Below, in pieces: positions 15,907-25,026 of a stretch of 64,000 nt of DNA. How positions within the stretch are numbered: position 1 is the first letter of the stretch; each line of letters opens with the position of its first letter. The notes under the pieces are model-generated. The model was not told where the DNA came from, did not search any database, and saw only the letters and a list, made by a program, of their open reading frames with translations. The position numbers and the translations under genes were made by a program. The DNA is taken from assembly GCF_018860975.1 (NCBI RefSeq), contig NZ_JAHKQI010000005.1, positions 248,001 to 312,000 of the forward strand. The letters are read 5' to 3'. The DNA comes from Lentibacter algarum. Its GTDB lineage: Bacteria; Pseudomonadota; Alphaproteobacteria; Rhodobacterales; Rhodobacteraceae.

Positions 15907-15921
15907 ACACCTGACAGGTGT
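15907..15921. promoter_or_regulatory. 15-bp perfect palindrome upstream of xdhA
   Basis: ACACCTG-A-CAGGTGT is a perfect palindrome ending nine bases before the GGAGGA ribosome binding site of xdhA. It could be an operator for a repressor acting on the xdh operon. As RNA it would fold into a hairpin just 5' of the ribosome binding site. Confidence 0.5.
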
Positions 15922-15940
15922 CACGCAGGCGGAGGACCCT

Positions 15941-17380
15941 ATGACCCAGCACCGAGACGAGATCAGATTTTTGCTCAACGGGGCCGAAGTTGCGCTGCGT
16001 GATGTCCAAGCGCAGGACACGCTGCTTGACCACCTGCGGATTGCCAAGCGGCTGACGGGCACCAAGGAGGGCTGTGCCGAGGGTGATTGTGGTGCCTGCA
16101 CCGTGCTTGTCGGGCGGCTTGCTGAGGGCGGGCTGGTGTATGAAACCGTTAATGCCTGCATCCGCTTTATGGCCAGTCTTGATGGGTGCCATGTGGTCAC
16201 GATCGAGCATCTGCGCGGCGCGGACGGAGGTTTGCACCTTGTGCAGCAAGCGATGGTTGATCAACACGGCAGCCAATGCGGCTTTTGCACGCCCGGGATT
16301 GTGATGTCGCTTTATGCGCTATGGATGCAGTCGGCTGCGCCAAGTGATGAAGAGATCGGCGTTGCGCTTCAGGGCAACTTGTGCCGCTGCACCGGCTATG
16401 AGCCGATTTTCAAAGCAGCGCGCGCCGCGGCGGAACTGGGCAAGCCCGAGGCTGACCCGTTGTTTGTAGAACGCGCCGAGGTGACAGCTGCCCTGAGCAA
16501 GATGCAAGACAGCAAGCGAGTTGAAGTTGGTGGGGCGATCCTGCCTGCTGACGTTGCCGACTTTGCACAGGCGATGCAGGATTATCCCGATGCGACGATC
16601 ATCGCGGGGGCGACAGATGTTGGCCTCTGGGTGACAAAGATGATGAAGCCGATTGCGCCAGCGATTTTCACCGGACATCTGAACGGGCTGCGCAATGTGG
16701 CACTATCGGACAGGAGCTTGAAGATCGGCGCGGGGGCGAGTTACTCCGAAGCCGAGGCGCAACTTGTGCGCGCTTTCCCGCACCTCGCGGATTACTGGAG
16801 CCGCATCGCAGGATGGCAGGTGCGCAACATGGGCACGGTCGGCGGGAATATTGCTAACGGCTCACCGATTGGTGACACGCCGCCGGTGCTGATCGCGCTT
16901 GGGGCGGTGCTGCATTTGCGCAGTGCCAAGGGCCAGCGTAGCCTGCCGTTGGAAGACTATTTCATCGACTACGGCAAGCAAGACTTGCAGGCTGGTGAGT
17001 TTGTTGAGGCAGTTGAAATTCCGATGCCTGAGGCGGGCGTTATTAACGCGGCTTACAAGGTATCAAAGCGACGCGATGAAGATATCACGGCGGTTGCGGC
17101 TGGTATCTCGGTGAGGGTTGTTGATGGTATCATCACCCAAGCCTGCGCGGCATTTGGCGGTATGGCCGCGACGCCCAAACGCGCGAAGCTCGCTGAGGCG
17201 GCGCTTGTCGGGAAGGGTTTTGGGCAAGCAAGTTTCGAGGCGGCGGCAGAGGCTGTTGCAAGGGACTTTTCCCCTCTGTCAGATTGGCGCGCATCGGCTG
17301 AGTACCGCAGCATGGTCGCGGCGAATATGTTCCGGAGGTTCTGGGCAGAACAGGGTGCAGCACAGGAGGCCGCGCAATGA
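15941..17380 (+). CDS. xdhA: Xanthine dehydrogenase small subunit (2Fe-2S and FAD)
   Basis: A protein of 479 residues started at ATG 15941 behind GGAGGA; the frame extends upstream but without a site. The first domain binds a 2Fe-2S cluster (GCAEGDCGACTVLVG), the second binds another (SQCGFCTPGIVMSLYALW and GNLCRCTGYEPI), and the third binds FAD (IIAGATDVGLWVTK, GTVGGNIANGSPIGDTPP). It transfers electrons from the molybdenum subunit to NAD while hypoxanthine and xanthine are oxidised to urate. The first gene of a tight xdhA-xdhB-xdhC-guaD-ade operon, it overlaps xdhB by ATGA. Confidence 0.95.
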   Translation: MTQHRDEIRFLLNGAEVALRDVQAQDTLLDHLRIAKRLTGTKEGCAEGDCGACTVLVGRLAEGGLVYETVNACIRFMASLDGCHVVTIEHLRGADGGLHLVQQAMVDQHGSQCGFCTPGIVMSLYALWMQSAAPSDEEIGVALQGNLCRCTGYEPIFKAARAAAELGKPEADPLFVERAEVTAALSKMQDSKRVEVGGAILPADVADFAQAMQDYPDATIIAGATDVGLWVTKMMKPIAPAIFTGHLNGLRNVALSDRSLKIGAGASYSEAEAQLVRAFPHLADYWSRIAGWQVRNMGTVGGNIANGSPIGDTPPVLIALGAVLHLRSAKGQRSLPLEDYFIDYGKQDLQAGEFVEAVEIPMPEAGVINAAYKVSKRRDEDITAVAAGISVRVVDGIITQACAAFGGMAATPKRAKLAEAALVGKGFGQASFEAAAEAVARDFSPLSDWRASAEYRSMVAANMFRRFWAEQGAAQEAAQ

Positions 17381-19686
17381 AGAATTCTGTGAGCAAGACA
17401 GGCGCAGACACCCCGCACGACAGCGCCGTAAAGCATGTAACGGGGCGCGCGACATACACGGACGACATTGCTGAGCCAATCGGCACTTTGCACGCTTATC
17501 TCGGTTGCTCGAAAGTGGCGCATGGCACGCTTGAGGGGCTTGATTTGAGCGCTGTTCTGGCAGCTGAGGGTGTCGTCGGTGTGTTGACGGCGGATGACAT
17601 CAAAGGCGTCAATGACGTTTCGGCGGTGCACGCGCATGACGAGCCGGTGTTCCCTAGCAAGACTGTCGAGTTTTACGGCCAACCGTTGTTTGCGGTCGTT
17701 GCCGAGACGCGGGATGCAGCACGGCGGGCGGCCGAACTGGCAGTGGTCGAGATCACGCCATTGGAGCATGTGACCGCGACGCGTGAAGCGATGAGAGCGG
17801 GCTACCCCGAGGTGACGGCTCCGTTGAAACTGGAGCGTGGCGATGTTGCAAGCGGCCTGAAAAACGCCAAGCACAGGATCAAAGCGCAGATGGAGATCGG
17901 CGGGCAGGATCATATGTATCTGGAGGGTCATATCTCTTTTGCCATTCCGGGCGAGGACGAGGATGTGCTGCTTTACACTTCGACACAACACCCGACCGAG
18001 GCGCAAGTGATTGTTGCTCAGGTTCTTGGTGTTGCGGCGCATTGCGTCACTGTCAAAGTGCGGCGCATGGGCGGCGGGTTTGGCGGCAAGGAAAGCCAGA
18101 TGAACCTGTTTGCCAGCGTTGCCGCTATGGCGGCGAAAAAGTGGAACGCGCCGGTAAAGATCAGGCCGGATCGCGACCAAGACATGAGCGCAACTGGCAA
18201 GCGGCATGACTTCTCGGTTGATTACGAAGTCGGCTTTGATGACAGCGGGCGCATCGAGGCTGTTGAAGGGCAGTTCGCCGCGCGGTGCGGCTTTGCGGCT
18301 GACCTGTCCGGGCCAGTGACAGACCGCGCTTTGTTTCATGCTGACAACGCTTACTACTATCCGAATGTTAAGCTCGTCTCAAAGCCGATGAAGACAAATA
18401 CGGTGAGCAATACCGCCTTCAGGGGCTTTGGCGGGCCGCAGGGCGTTATCGTTGCCGAGCGGATGATCGAAGAGATCGCATATGCGCTTGGACAAGACCC
18501 GCTTGATGTGCGCCGCGCGAACTTTTACGGCATCGGCGAGCGTGATGTGACGCCTTACCACCAGACGGTTGAGGACAACATCCTGGAGCGCTTGGTGGGT
18601 GAGCTGGAAGAGAGCTCTGACTACCGCAAGCGGCGGGCTGAGATCGTCGCGCATAACGCTACGAGCCCGGTGATCAAGCGTGGAATCGCGCTGACGCCGG
18701 TGAAGTTTGGCATCAGCTTCACGGCGACGTGGTATAACCAAGCGGGCGCGCTGTTGCATGTCTACAAAGACGGCTCGATCATGATTAACCATGGCGGCAC
18801 AGAGATGGGCCAAGGGTTGAACACCAAAATCGCGATGATCGTGGCCGAGGCGTTTGGAGTTGACCTGAGCTTGGTGAAAATCACCGCAACGGCGACTGAC
18901 AAAGTGCCAAACACCAGCGCCACGGCGGCCTCTTCAGGCACCGACCTGAACGGCATGGCGGCGCAGGATGCTTGCGAGCAGATCAAGGCGCGGCTCGTTG
19001 GCTTTGCCGCAGAGCGTTGGGGCGATGTGTGCAATGATGTGCAGTTTGTTGACGGCAAGGTTCTGTGCGGCGGTGAAGAGCACGATTGGGCCGAATTTGT
19101 CTCGCAGGCCTATATGGCGCGGGTGCAGCTTTCGGCGGCTGGCTTTTACAAGACGCCCAAGATTCACTGGGACCGCGACAAAGGGCAGGGGCGGCCGTTC
19201 TACTACTTTGCCTATGGTGCAGCGTGCAGTGAAGTTTCGGTTGATACGCTGACCGGCGAATACCGTGTCGAGCGGGCGGATGTGCTGCATGATGTGGGCC
19301 GTTCGCTGAACCCGGTGATCGACCGCGGGCAAGTTGAAGGCGCGTTCATTCAGGGCATGGGCTGGCTGACAACGGAAGAGCTGTGGTGGGACGACAAAGG
19401 CCAACTGCGCACCCATGCGCCGAGCACTTACAAAATCCCGCTGGCGAGTGACAAGCCGCGCGAGTTTAACGTCAAACTGGCGGAGTGGAGCGAGAACCCT
19501 GAACGCACGATCAAGCGCTCTAAAGCTGTGGGAGAGCCACCGTTTATGCTTGGGATATCGGTGTTTGAGGCGCTGGGGCATGCTGTGGCCTCCTTGGGTG
19601 ATTACAAGACTTGCCCACGACTTGACGCGCCAGCCACGCCCGAGTGTGTGTTGATGGCCTGTGAGCGGATGCGCACCGGTGTATGA
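17377..19686 (+). CDS. xdhB: Xanthine dehydrogenase molybdopterin-binding subunit
   Basis: A protein of 769 residues, close to the usual length of bacterial XdhB. It starts at the ATG of an ATGA overlap with xdhA. Molybdenum-cofactor motifs are visible: MGGGFGGKESQMN, NTAFRGFGGPQG, the glutamine-rich GTEMGQGLNTKIAMI, and near the end KAVGEPPFMLGISVFEAL with the catalytic glutamate. It hydroxylates hypoxanthine and xanthine in the cytoplasm. The product urate feeds puuD encoded about 5 kb upstream. Its last 26 bases overlap the proposed start of xdhC. Confidence 0.95.
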   Translation: MKNSVSKTGADTPHDSAVKHVTGRATYTDDIAEPIGTLHAYLGCSKVAHGTLEGLDLSAVLAAEGVVGVLTADDIKGVNDVSAVHAHDEPVFPSKTVEFYGQPLFAVVAETRDAARRAAELAVVEITPLEHVTATREAMRAGYPEVTAPLKLERGDVASGLKNAKHRIKAQMEIGGQDHMYLEGHISFAIPGEDEDVLLYTSTQHPTEAQVIVAQVLGVAAHCVTVKVRRMGGGFGGKESQMNLFASVAAMAAKKWNAPVKIRPDRDQDMSATGKRHDFSVDYEVGFDDSGRIEAVEGQFAARCGFAADLSGPVTDRALFHADNAYYYPNVKLVSKPMKTNTVSNTAFRGFGGPQGVIVAERMIEEIAYALGQDPLDVRRANFYGIGERDVTPYHQTVEDNILERLVGELEESSDYRKRRAEIVAHNATSPVIKRGIALTPVKFGISFTATWYNQAGALLHVYKDGSIMINHGGTEMGQGLNTKIAMIVAEAFGVDLSLVKITATATDKVPNTSATAASSGTDLNGMAAQDACEQIKARLVGFAAERWGDVCNDVQFVDGKVLCGGEEHDWAEFVSQAYMARVQLSAAGFYKTPKIHWDRDKGQGRPFYYFAYGAACSEVSVDTLTGEYRVERADVLHDVGRSLNPVIDRGQVEGAFIQGMGWLTTEELWWDDKGQLRTHAPSTYKIPLASDKPREFNVKLAEWSENPERTIKRSKAVGEPPFMLGISVFEALGHAVASLGDYKTCPRLDAPATPECVLMACERMRTGV

Positions 19687-20488
19687 GCTTGAAGCCATGC
19701 TGTTGCAGCCTGTTGTAAAGGTTGCCTTGACGCGAGTGCGCGGCTCGGCCCCTCGCGAAGAGGGCGCATTTATGCTGGTCACGGCGCGGGGATTGTTTGG
19801 CACTATCGGCGGCGGACAGCTTGAGTATATGGCGATTGATGAGGCGCGGAGTTTGCTTGCGAGCGATGACCTGGCGCGGGCAATGGACGTGCCGCTTGGG
19901 CCGGAGATCGGCCAGTGTTGCGGCGGGCGTGTCGAGCTTGCTTTGACGGTGATGAGCGAGGCGGACAAGCGCGCCTTGGCGAAGGCCGAACGTGACCGGC
20001 TGGCGGCACAGCCCGAGGTGTTTGTTTACGGTGCCGGGCATGTTGGCCGCGCGCTTGCGCTGGCATTTCTTGCGCTGCCTGTGCGGTTGCGGTTGGTAGA
20101 CAACCGGCCCGAGGAGATCGTGCATGCGCCTGCGGGCGTCGAAGGGCGGTTGACGGTGTTGCCGGAGGCCGAGCTGCGCGGCGCAAGCAAGGGTGCGGCA
20201 CATATCATTGTTACCCATGAGCATGCGCTTGATTTCATCCTTGCCAAGGAAGCGCTTGAACGTGGTGATGCAGCCTATGTTGGCATGATCGGTTCGCTGA
20301 GCAAGCGAAAGCAATTTGAGAGTTGGGCAGAAACAGCCACTGACTTGTTGGTTTGCCCGATGGCGGCGAATAACAAGGGCGACAGGCGGCCCGAGGTGAT
20401 CGCGGCCTTTGTTGTTGCAGAAGTTATGCAGGCTTTGGGTGCCTATTATGCCCCTGTTAAGGCCGGAACGGTTAAGGAAGAACAATGA
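19661..20488 (+). CDS. xdhC: Xanthine dehydrogenase accessory protein XdhC
   Basis: A protein of up to 275 residues. Three starts are possible: GTG 19661, GTG 19679 and ATG 19697. A stop at 19652 limits the frame, so the N-terminus is short compared with other XdhC proteins. The first half holds RGSAPREEGAFMLV and GPEIGQCCGGRVELAL; the double Cys is typical of XdhC and binds the molybdenum cofactor. The second half is a Rossmann domain ([50 protein letters not shown]). XdhC receives the cofactor, promotes its sulfuration and inserts it into XdhB. It overlaps guaD by ATGA. Confidence 0.9.
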   Translation: MSGCAPVYELEAMLLQPVVKVALTRVRGSAPREEGAFMLVTARGLFGTIGGGQLEYMAIDEARSLLASDDLARAMDVPLGPEIGQCCGGRVELALTVMSEADKRALAKAERDRLAAQPEVFVYGAGHVGRALALAFLALPVRLRLVDNRPEEIVHAPAGVEGRLTVLPEAELRGASKGAAHIIVTHEHALDFILAKEALERGDAAYVGMIGSLSKRKQFESWAETATDLLVCPMAANNKGDRRPEVIAAFVVAEVMQALGAYYAPVKAGTVKEEQ

Positions 20489-21774
20489 GTGAGACCATTT
20501 TCTTAGGCCGTGTGCTGAGCTTTGATCGGCGGTGTGCGGGTGCTGGCGACGAGACGGCGTTCACCTATGAGGAAGACGGCGCAGTTTTGGTGCGCGACGG
20601 GCGGATCATCGCGGCGGGTGCGGCGGAAGCTGTGCGCAGACAGGCGGGTGCAGCGCAGGTTGTTGACCATCGGCCGCATCTTATCATGCCCGGCTTCATT
20701 GATACGCATTTGCACTTCCCGCAGGTGCAGGTTCTGGCCTCTTGGGGCGCTGACTTGCTGGATTGGCTCAACACCTACACTTTCCCCGAAGAGCTGCGTT
20801 TTGCAGATGCGGCCCATAGTGCGCGTATGGCTGGGGGCTTCTATGACGGGTTGACCAACCACGGAACCACGACTGCGGTTGCCTATTGCTCGGTGCACTC
20901 TGAGAGCGCCGAGGCTTACTTTGCCGAAGGGCACAAGCGCGGCATGTGCATGATTGGTGGCAAGGTGATGATGGACTGTCACGCGCCCGAGGGGCTGCTT
21001 GATACACCACAAAAAAGCTATGACGAGAGCCTTGATCTGATCGGCAAATGGCACGGCACCGGGCGGATGCACTATGCTATCAGCCCACGATTTGCGCTGA
21101 CATCCAGCCCCGAGCAGCTTGAGGCCGCCGGTGCTTTGGTGCGCGAAAACCCGACATGTTTTATGCAAACCCACGTTGACGAGAATGTTGACGAGATCGC
21201 CCGCGCCAAGGAGCTTTATCCGAGCGCGAAAGATTACCTTGGCATCTATGAAGACTACGGTTTGCTCAATGAGCGCGCTTTGTTGGGGCATTGCATTCAC
21301 CTCACCGAGCGCGAGGTTGGTGTGATGGCCGAGACGGGTGCGGCACCGGTGTTTTGCCCGACGAGCAACCTGTTCCTCGGGTCGGGGTTGTTTGACGAAG
21401 CAAGCCTCCGGGCCAAAGGTATCGAGAGCGGGATCGCGACCGACATTGGCGGCGGCACGAGCTACTCGATGTTGCAGACCCTCAATGAGGGTTACAAAGT
21501 GTTGCAACTCCAACAACAGCAGATGCACCCCTATACAGCGTTTGACTGGATCACGCGGGGCAATGCCGAGGTGCTTGGGTTGCGCGACGACATAGGCACC
21601 TTGGAGGCTGGCAGTGCGGCGGATATGGTCGTGCTCGACGCCGGCGCGACGCCGGAAATGCGGCTGCGGCAGGAACGTGTCGAGAGCCTTGCAGAAGAGC
21701 TTTTCCTTTTGATGATCATGGGCGATGATCGAGCTGTCGCGCAGACCTATGTTGCAGGTGTGGCGCAGAAATAG
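20485..21774 (+). CDS. guaD: Guanine deaminase
   Basis: A protein of 429 residues of the amidohydrolase superfamily. Zinc ligands are seen in [14 protein letters not shown], the central TH of MQTHVDENVDEI, GHCIHL and the late IATDIGGGTSYSML. The guanine-deaminase block DWLNTYTFPEELRF is diagnostic. It hydrolyses guanine to xanthine and ammonia, feeding XdhAB directly. It overlaps xdhC by ATGA, and ade starts 15 bp after it, so the five genes are probably one transcript. Confidence 0.92.
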   Translation: MSETIFLGRVLSFDRRCAGAGDETAFTYEEDGAVLVRDGRIIAAGAAEAVRRQAGAAQVVDHRPHLIMPGFIDTHLHFPQVQVLASWGADLLDWLNTYTFPEELRFADAAHSARMAGGFYDGLTNHGTTTAVAYCSVHSESAEAYFAEGHKRGMCMIGGKVMMDCHAPEGLLDTPQKSYDESLDLIGKWHGTGRMHYAISPRFALTSSPEQLEAAGALVRENPTCFMQTHVDENVDEIARAKELYPSAKDYLGIYEDYGLLNERALLGHCIHLTEREVGVMAETGAAPVFCPTSNLFLGSGLFDEASLRAKGIESGIATDIGGGTSYSMLQTLNEGYKVLQLQQQQMHPYTAFDWITRGNAEVLGLRDDIGTLEAGSAADMVVLDAGATPEMRLRQERVESLAEELFLLMIMGDDRAVAQTYVAGVAQK

Positions 21775-21789
21775 GCGCGAGGGCTGAAG

Positions 21790-23487
21790 ATGCTACCGAC
21801 ACTTGAAGAGCTGATTGCTGTGGCTAGGGGCGATGCGCCTGCCGACACTGTGCTGCGCGGAGGCGAAGTGTTTGACGTTGTCACCGGAGCGCTGATCAAG
21901 GGCGATGTGGCGATATACCAAGGGGTGATTGCGGGCATCGGTGAGGCCTATGAGGGCCGTGAAACCACTGATGTTAGCGGGATGACACTGGTGCCAGGGT
22001 TTATTGACACGCATCTGCATGTGGAAAGCTCGCTTGTCACACCGCATGAGTTTGACCGATGCGTCACCTCGAGGGGCGTGACCACGGCGATCTGTGATCC
22101 GCATGAGATTGCCAATGTGATGGGCGTTTCCGGCATCGAGTATTTCCTTGCTTGCGCCGAATGTCTGTTGATGGACTTGCGGGTCAACCTCTCAAGCTGT
22201 GTGCCATCAACCGAGATGGAAACCTCTGGCGCGCGGATACTGGCGGAAGACTTGGCGCCGCTGATGGGGCATGCTCAGGTAACAGGCCTTGCCGAGTTCA
22301 TGAACTACCCGGGGGTTGTGCACCGCGATGCTGAGGCGATGAAAAAGCTGGAGTTGTTTCGCGGTATGCACATCGACGGGCATGCGCCGCTTTTGTCGGG
22401 GATTGATCTGAATGCATACATCAGCGCTGGTATCAGAACCGAGCATGAGGCGACGGGGCCTGAGGAGGCGCTAGAGAAGCTGCGTAAGGGCATGCGGGTG
22501 CTCATACGGGAAGGTTCTGTCAGCAAAGACCTGGAGGCGCTTGCTGAGGTGCTCGATGATTTCACCAGCGCCTACATGTGTCTGTGCACCGATGACCGCA
22601 ACCCGCTTGATATCGCTGAACAGGGGCATCTGGACTATATGATCCGGCGGCTGATCGAGCGGGGCTGCTCTGCGCGGGCTGTTTACCGAGCGGCGAGCCT
22701 TTCGGCGGCGGAGGCTTTCGGGATGAAAGACCGCGGGCAAGTGTCGCCCGGCAAGCGCGCGGATATTGTCGCGGTTGGCAGTCTTGAGGCCTGTGATGTG
22801 CAGGCTGTGTGGGCGAGCGGTGTGCGGGTGAGCGACGAAGCCTTTGCTGCGCGGCCTGATGTAAGCCCTGTTGGGCGCGCCTCTGTGAAAGCGCCGAAGG
22901 TGACAGCAGAAGCGTTCCGTACCTCGGGCAACCGCGAAAGCACTGATGTTATTGGCATCATTGAAGGCAAGATCATCACTGAGCACCTGCATGAAGATAT
23001 TCCGATTGTCGATGGTGACAAGCGGCCTGATGTGAGCCGTGATTTGGTGAAAATCGCGGTGATTGAACGGCACGGCGAGAACGGAAACATCGCGACCGGT
23101 TTTGTGCGCGGCTTCGGGCTGAAGCGCGGGGCGATTGCCTCGACGGTTTGCCATGACCATCACAACATTGCGGTTGTCGGCGCGGATTATGGCGATATGG
23201 CCTTGGCGGCGAATCGGCTGAGCGAGATCGAAGGCGGTTTTGTTGTTGTTGAAGATGGCAAGGTTTTGGCTGAGCTGGCGTTGCCGTTGGCAGGGTTGAT
23301 GAGCCTTGAGAGCTTTGAGCGCGTGCACGAGATGCTGATACCGCTCAGGGCGGCGGCGGCGAGCTTGGATGTGGCGCTGCACGAGCCGTTTTTGCAACTG
23401 GCATTTCTGGCGCTGCCGGTGATTCCAAACCTGAAAATCACCGACCGAGGGCTGGTGGACGTAATGAAGTTTGAGATTATCGGTTAG
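21790..23487 (+). CDS. ade: Adenine deaminase
   Basis: A protein of 565 residues, the normal length of the bacterial AdeC family. Metal-binding and active-site blocks include [36 protein letters not shown], the [11 protein letters not shown] segment, a [17 protein letters not shown] segment, and the C-terminal [15 protein letters not shown]. The enzyme converts adenine to hypoxanthine and ammonia, using iron or manganese. Hypoxanthine is then oxidised by XdhAB. It closes the xdhABC-guaD-ade operon. The following sequence up to clpS resembles a recurrent Rhodobacterales intergenic phrase (GGGATTTGAGTATTTTGCC). Confidence 0.92.
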   Translation: MLPTLEELIAVARGDAPADTVLRGGEVFDVVTGALIKGDVAIYQGVIAGIGEAYEGRETTDVSGMTLVPGFIDTHLHVESSLVTPHEFDRCVTSRGVTTAICDPHEIANVMGVSGIEYFLACAECLLMDLRVNLSSCVPSTEMETSGARILAEDLAPLMGHAQVTGLAEFMNYPGVVHRDAEAMKKLELFRGMHIDGHAPLLSGIDLNAYISAGIRTEHEATGPEEALEKLRKGMRVLIREGSVSKDLEALAEVLDDFTSAYMCLCTDDRNPLDIAEQGHLDYMIRRLIERGCSARAVYRAASLSAAEAFGMKDRGQVSPGKRADIVAVGSLEACDVQAVWASGVRVSDEAFAARPDVSPVGRASVKAPKVTAEAFRTSGNRESTDVIGIIEGKIITEHLHEDIPIVDGDKRPDVSRDLVKIAVIERHGENGNIATGFVRGFGLKRGAIASTVCHDHHNIAVVGADYGDMALAANRLSEIEGGFVVVEDGKVLAELALPLAGLMSLESFERVHEMLIPLRAAAASLDVALHEPFLQLAFLALPVIPNLKITDRGLVDVMKFEIIG

Positions 23488-23615
23488 GGCGGGATTTGAG
23501 TATTTTGCCAAAGGAAAAGCCGGAGCGTGAGGGTGCTTTGACTGCTGCCTCTTTTCAGCCGCGCGTGAAGGGTTATATAGGGCGGAGCACAAGCCAAAGC
23601 AGCAAAGCGGATTCG

Positions 23616-23960
23616 ATGCGTAGTTTTGAACTGATCATGTCGGGCGATGATGATGGTGATGACGGGGGAGATACCTCGGTTCTTACCGCGACCAAACCCA
23701 AGACCAAGCGGCCACCACTTTATAAGGTGATGCTGCTCAATGATGATTTTACTCCGATGGAATTTGTTGTGCACGTGCTTGAGCGCTTTTTCGGGATGAA
23801 CCAGGCGCAGGCCTTCGAGATCATGCTGACGGTGCACAAAAAGGGGCTGGCTGTGGTTGGGGTGTTCTCTGCCGAGATTGCCGAGACCAAAGTTGCGCAG
23901 GTTATGGATGCCGCGCGCCAGAACCAGCACCCGCTGCAATGCACGATGGAAAAGGAGTGA
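23616..23960 (+). CDS. clpS: ATP-dependent Clp protease adaptor ClpS
   Basis: A protein of about 114 residues from ATG 23616; ATG 23637 (107 residues) is equally possible, and neither has a strong ribosome binding site. The flexible acidic N-terminus [10 protein letters not shown] is followed by the ClpS core: [57 protein letters not shown]. ClpS binds ClpA and delivers substrates carrying N-terminal destabilising residues to ClpAP. The Asn-Asp and Met/Val pocket residues are in place. No clpA is adjacent in this window, and the next gene is a methyltransferase. Confidence 0.92.
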   Translation: MRSFELIMSGDDDGDDGGDTSVLTATKPKTKRPPLYKVMLLNDDFTPMEFVVHVLERFFGMNQAQAFEIMLTVHKKGLAVVGVFSAEIAETKVAQVMDAARQNQHPLQCTMEKE

Positions 23961-23991
23961 GCTGCGCCTCGCTTCGAAAGGGATTTCTGAG

Positions 23992-24981
23992 ATGATGGAC
24001 ACGAGACTTTCACTCGCACTTGAGGCGGGGCATGTTGCTTTGCCGGAGGTTGGCGATATCGCGGTTTTTGGTGCGTCGGGGCAGGTGTTGACGGGTTTGC
24101 CAGCTGAGCGGCTGGTGCTGATCTGTGACGATGTGATCGCTGCAGAGAGCTACAAGGCGCAGGGCTACCATGTGCAGGTCGAGCCGCCAGAAAGTGCGGC
24201 GCTGGGGCTGGTTTTTGTGCCGCGCGGGCGCATTGAGGGGCGGGTGATGTTTGCGCGAGCTGCGGCGCTTGCGGCTGGTAAGCTTATTGTCGACGGGGCA
24301 AAGACGGACGGCATCGACAGCCACTTCAAGGAGTTGCGCGCGCGAGGTGATTGCACTGCTGCTTACAGCAAGGCGCATGGCAAGGTGTTTGCTTGTGACG
24401 TCACTGCGGAGGCCTTGGCCGACTGGGCGGAGCAGGGCGAGGGCGGAGAAAACGAGGCCGGCTTTTTCACTGTTCCGGGTGTGTTTTCTTCTGTGAAGGC
24501 CGACGAGGGCTCGCTGCTTTTGGCGGAGGCTTTGCCAGACAATCTTGGCAAGCATGTTGCTGATTTGGGCGCTGGCTGGGGCTACCTTTCGCGCGCGGTT
24601 CTGACACGCGAGAGCGTAGAGGAGCTGCACCTCGTTGAAGCAAGTAGTGCCGCCCTGAGCTGTGCCAAACGCAACCTGCCGGACGTGCGCGCGCAGTTTC
24701 ATTGGGCAGATGCGACGCGCTGGGAGCCGAAGTTCAACTTTGACACTGTGGTGATGAACCCGCCGTTTCATGTTGGCCGTAAGGGTGTGCCCGAGCTTGG
24801 GCAGCAGTTCATCGACTCGGCTGCGAACATCCTGAAGGGGATGGGCAAGCTCTACATGGTTGCCAACCGGCATTTGCCTTATGAGGATATCCTGCGTGAG
24901 CGGTTCAAGTTTGTTGAAGAGATCGGCGGCAATACGCGGTTTAAGCTTCTGCATGCTGCGAAGCCGTCTCGCAAGCGCTGA
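23992..24981 (+). CDS. RsmC-like class I SAM-dependent methyltransferase
   Basis: A protein of 329 residues started at ATG 23992 (a second ATG follows at once), with AAAGGGA about nine bases upstream. The C-terminal half is a Rossmann methyltransferase with VADLGAGWGYLSRAV for SAM binding and the catalytic VVMNPPFHVGRKG. The NPPF motif marks N-methylation of a purine or amide. The N-terminal half looks like a degenerate copy of the same fold, the two-domain layout of RsmC, which methylates G1207 in the decoding centre of 16S rRNA. It could also act on another RNA. It follows clpS by 31 bp. Confidence 0.8.
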   Translation: MMDTRLSLALEAGHVALPEVGDIAVFGASGQVLTGLPAERLVLICDDVIAAESYKAQGYHVQVEPPESAALGLVFVPRGRIEGRVMFARAAALAAGKLIVDGAKTDGIDSHFKELRARGDCTAAYSKAHGKVFACDVTAEALADWAEQGEGGENEAGFFTVPGVFSSVKADEGSLLLAEALPDNLGKHVADLGAGWGYLSRAVLTRESVEELHLVEASSAALSCAKRNLPDVRAQFHWADATRWEPKFNFDTVVMNPPFHVGRKGVPELGQQFIDSAANILKGMGKLYMVANRHLPYEDILRERFKFVEEIGGNTRFKLLHAAKPSRKR

Positions 24982-25026
24982 GAAATTGCGCTAGGTCTAG
25001 TTGGATTCGAACAGAGGGAGAGCGGT

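Noticed and set aside
17053-18339. Long minus-strand frame of 428 codons
   Set aside because: It is antisense to xdhA and xdhB and has no recognisable protein features.
25000-25015. TTGGATTCGAACA resembling a tRNA T-arm
   Set aside because: Only about 45 bp separate the flanking genes, and no acceptor, D or anticodon arm can be built.
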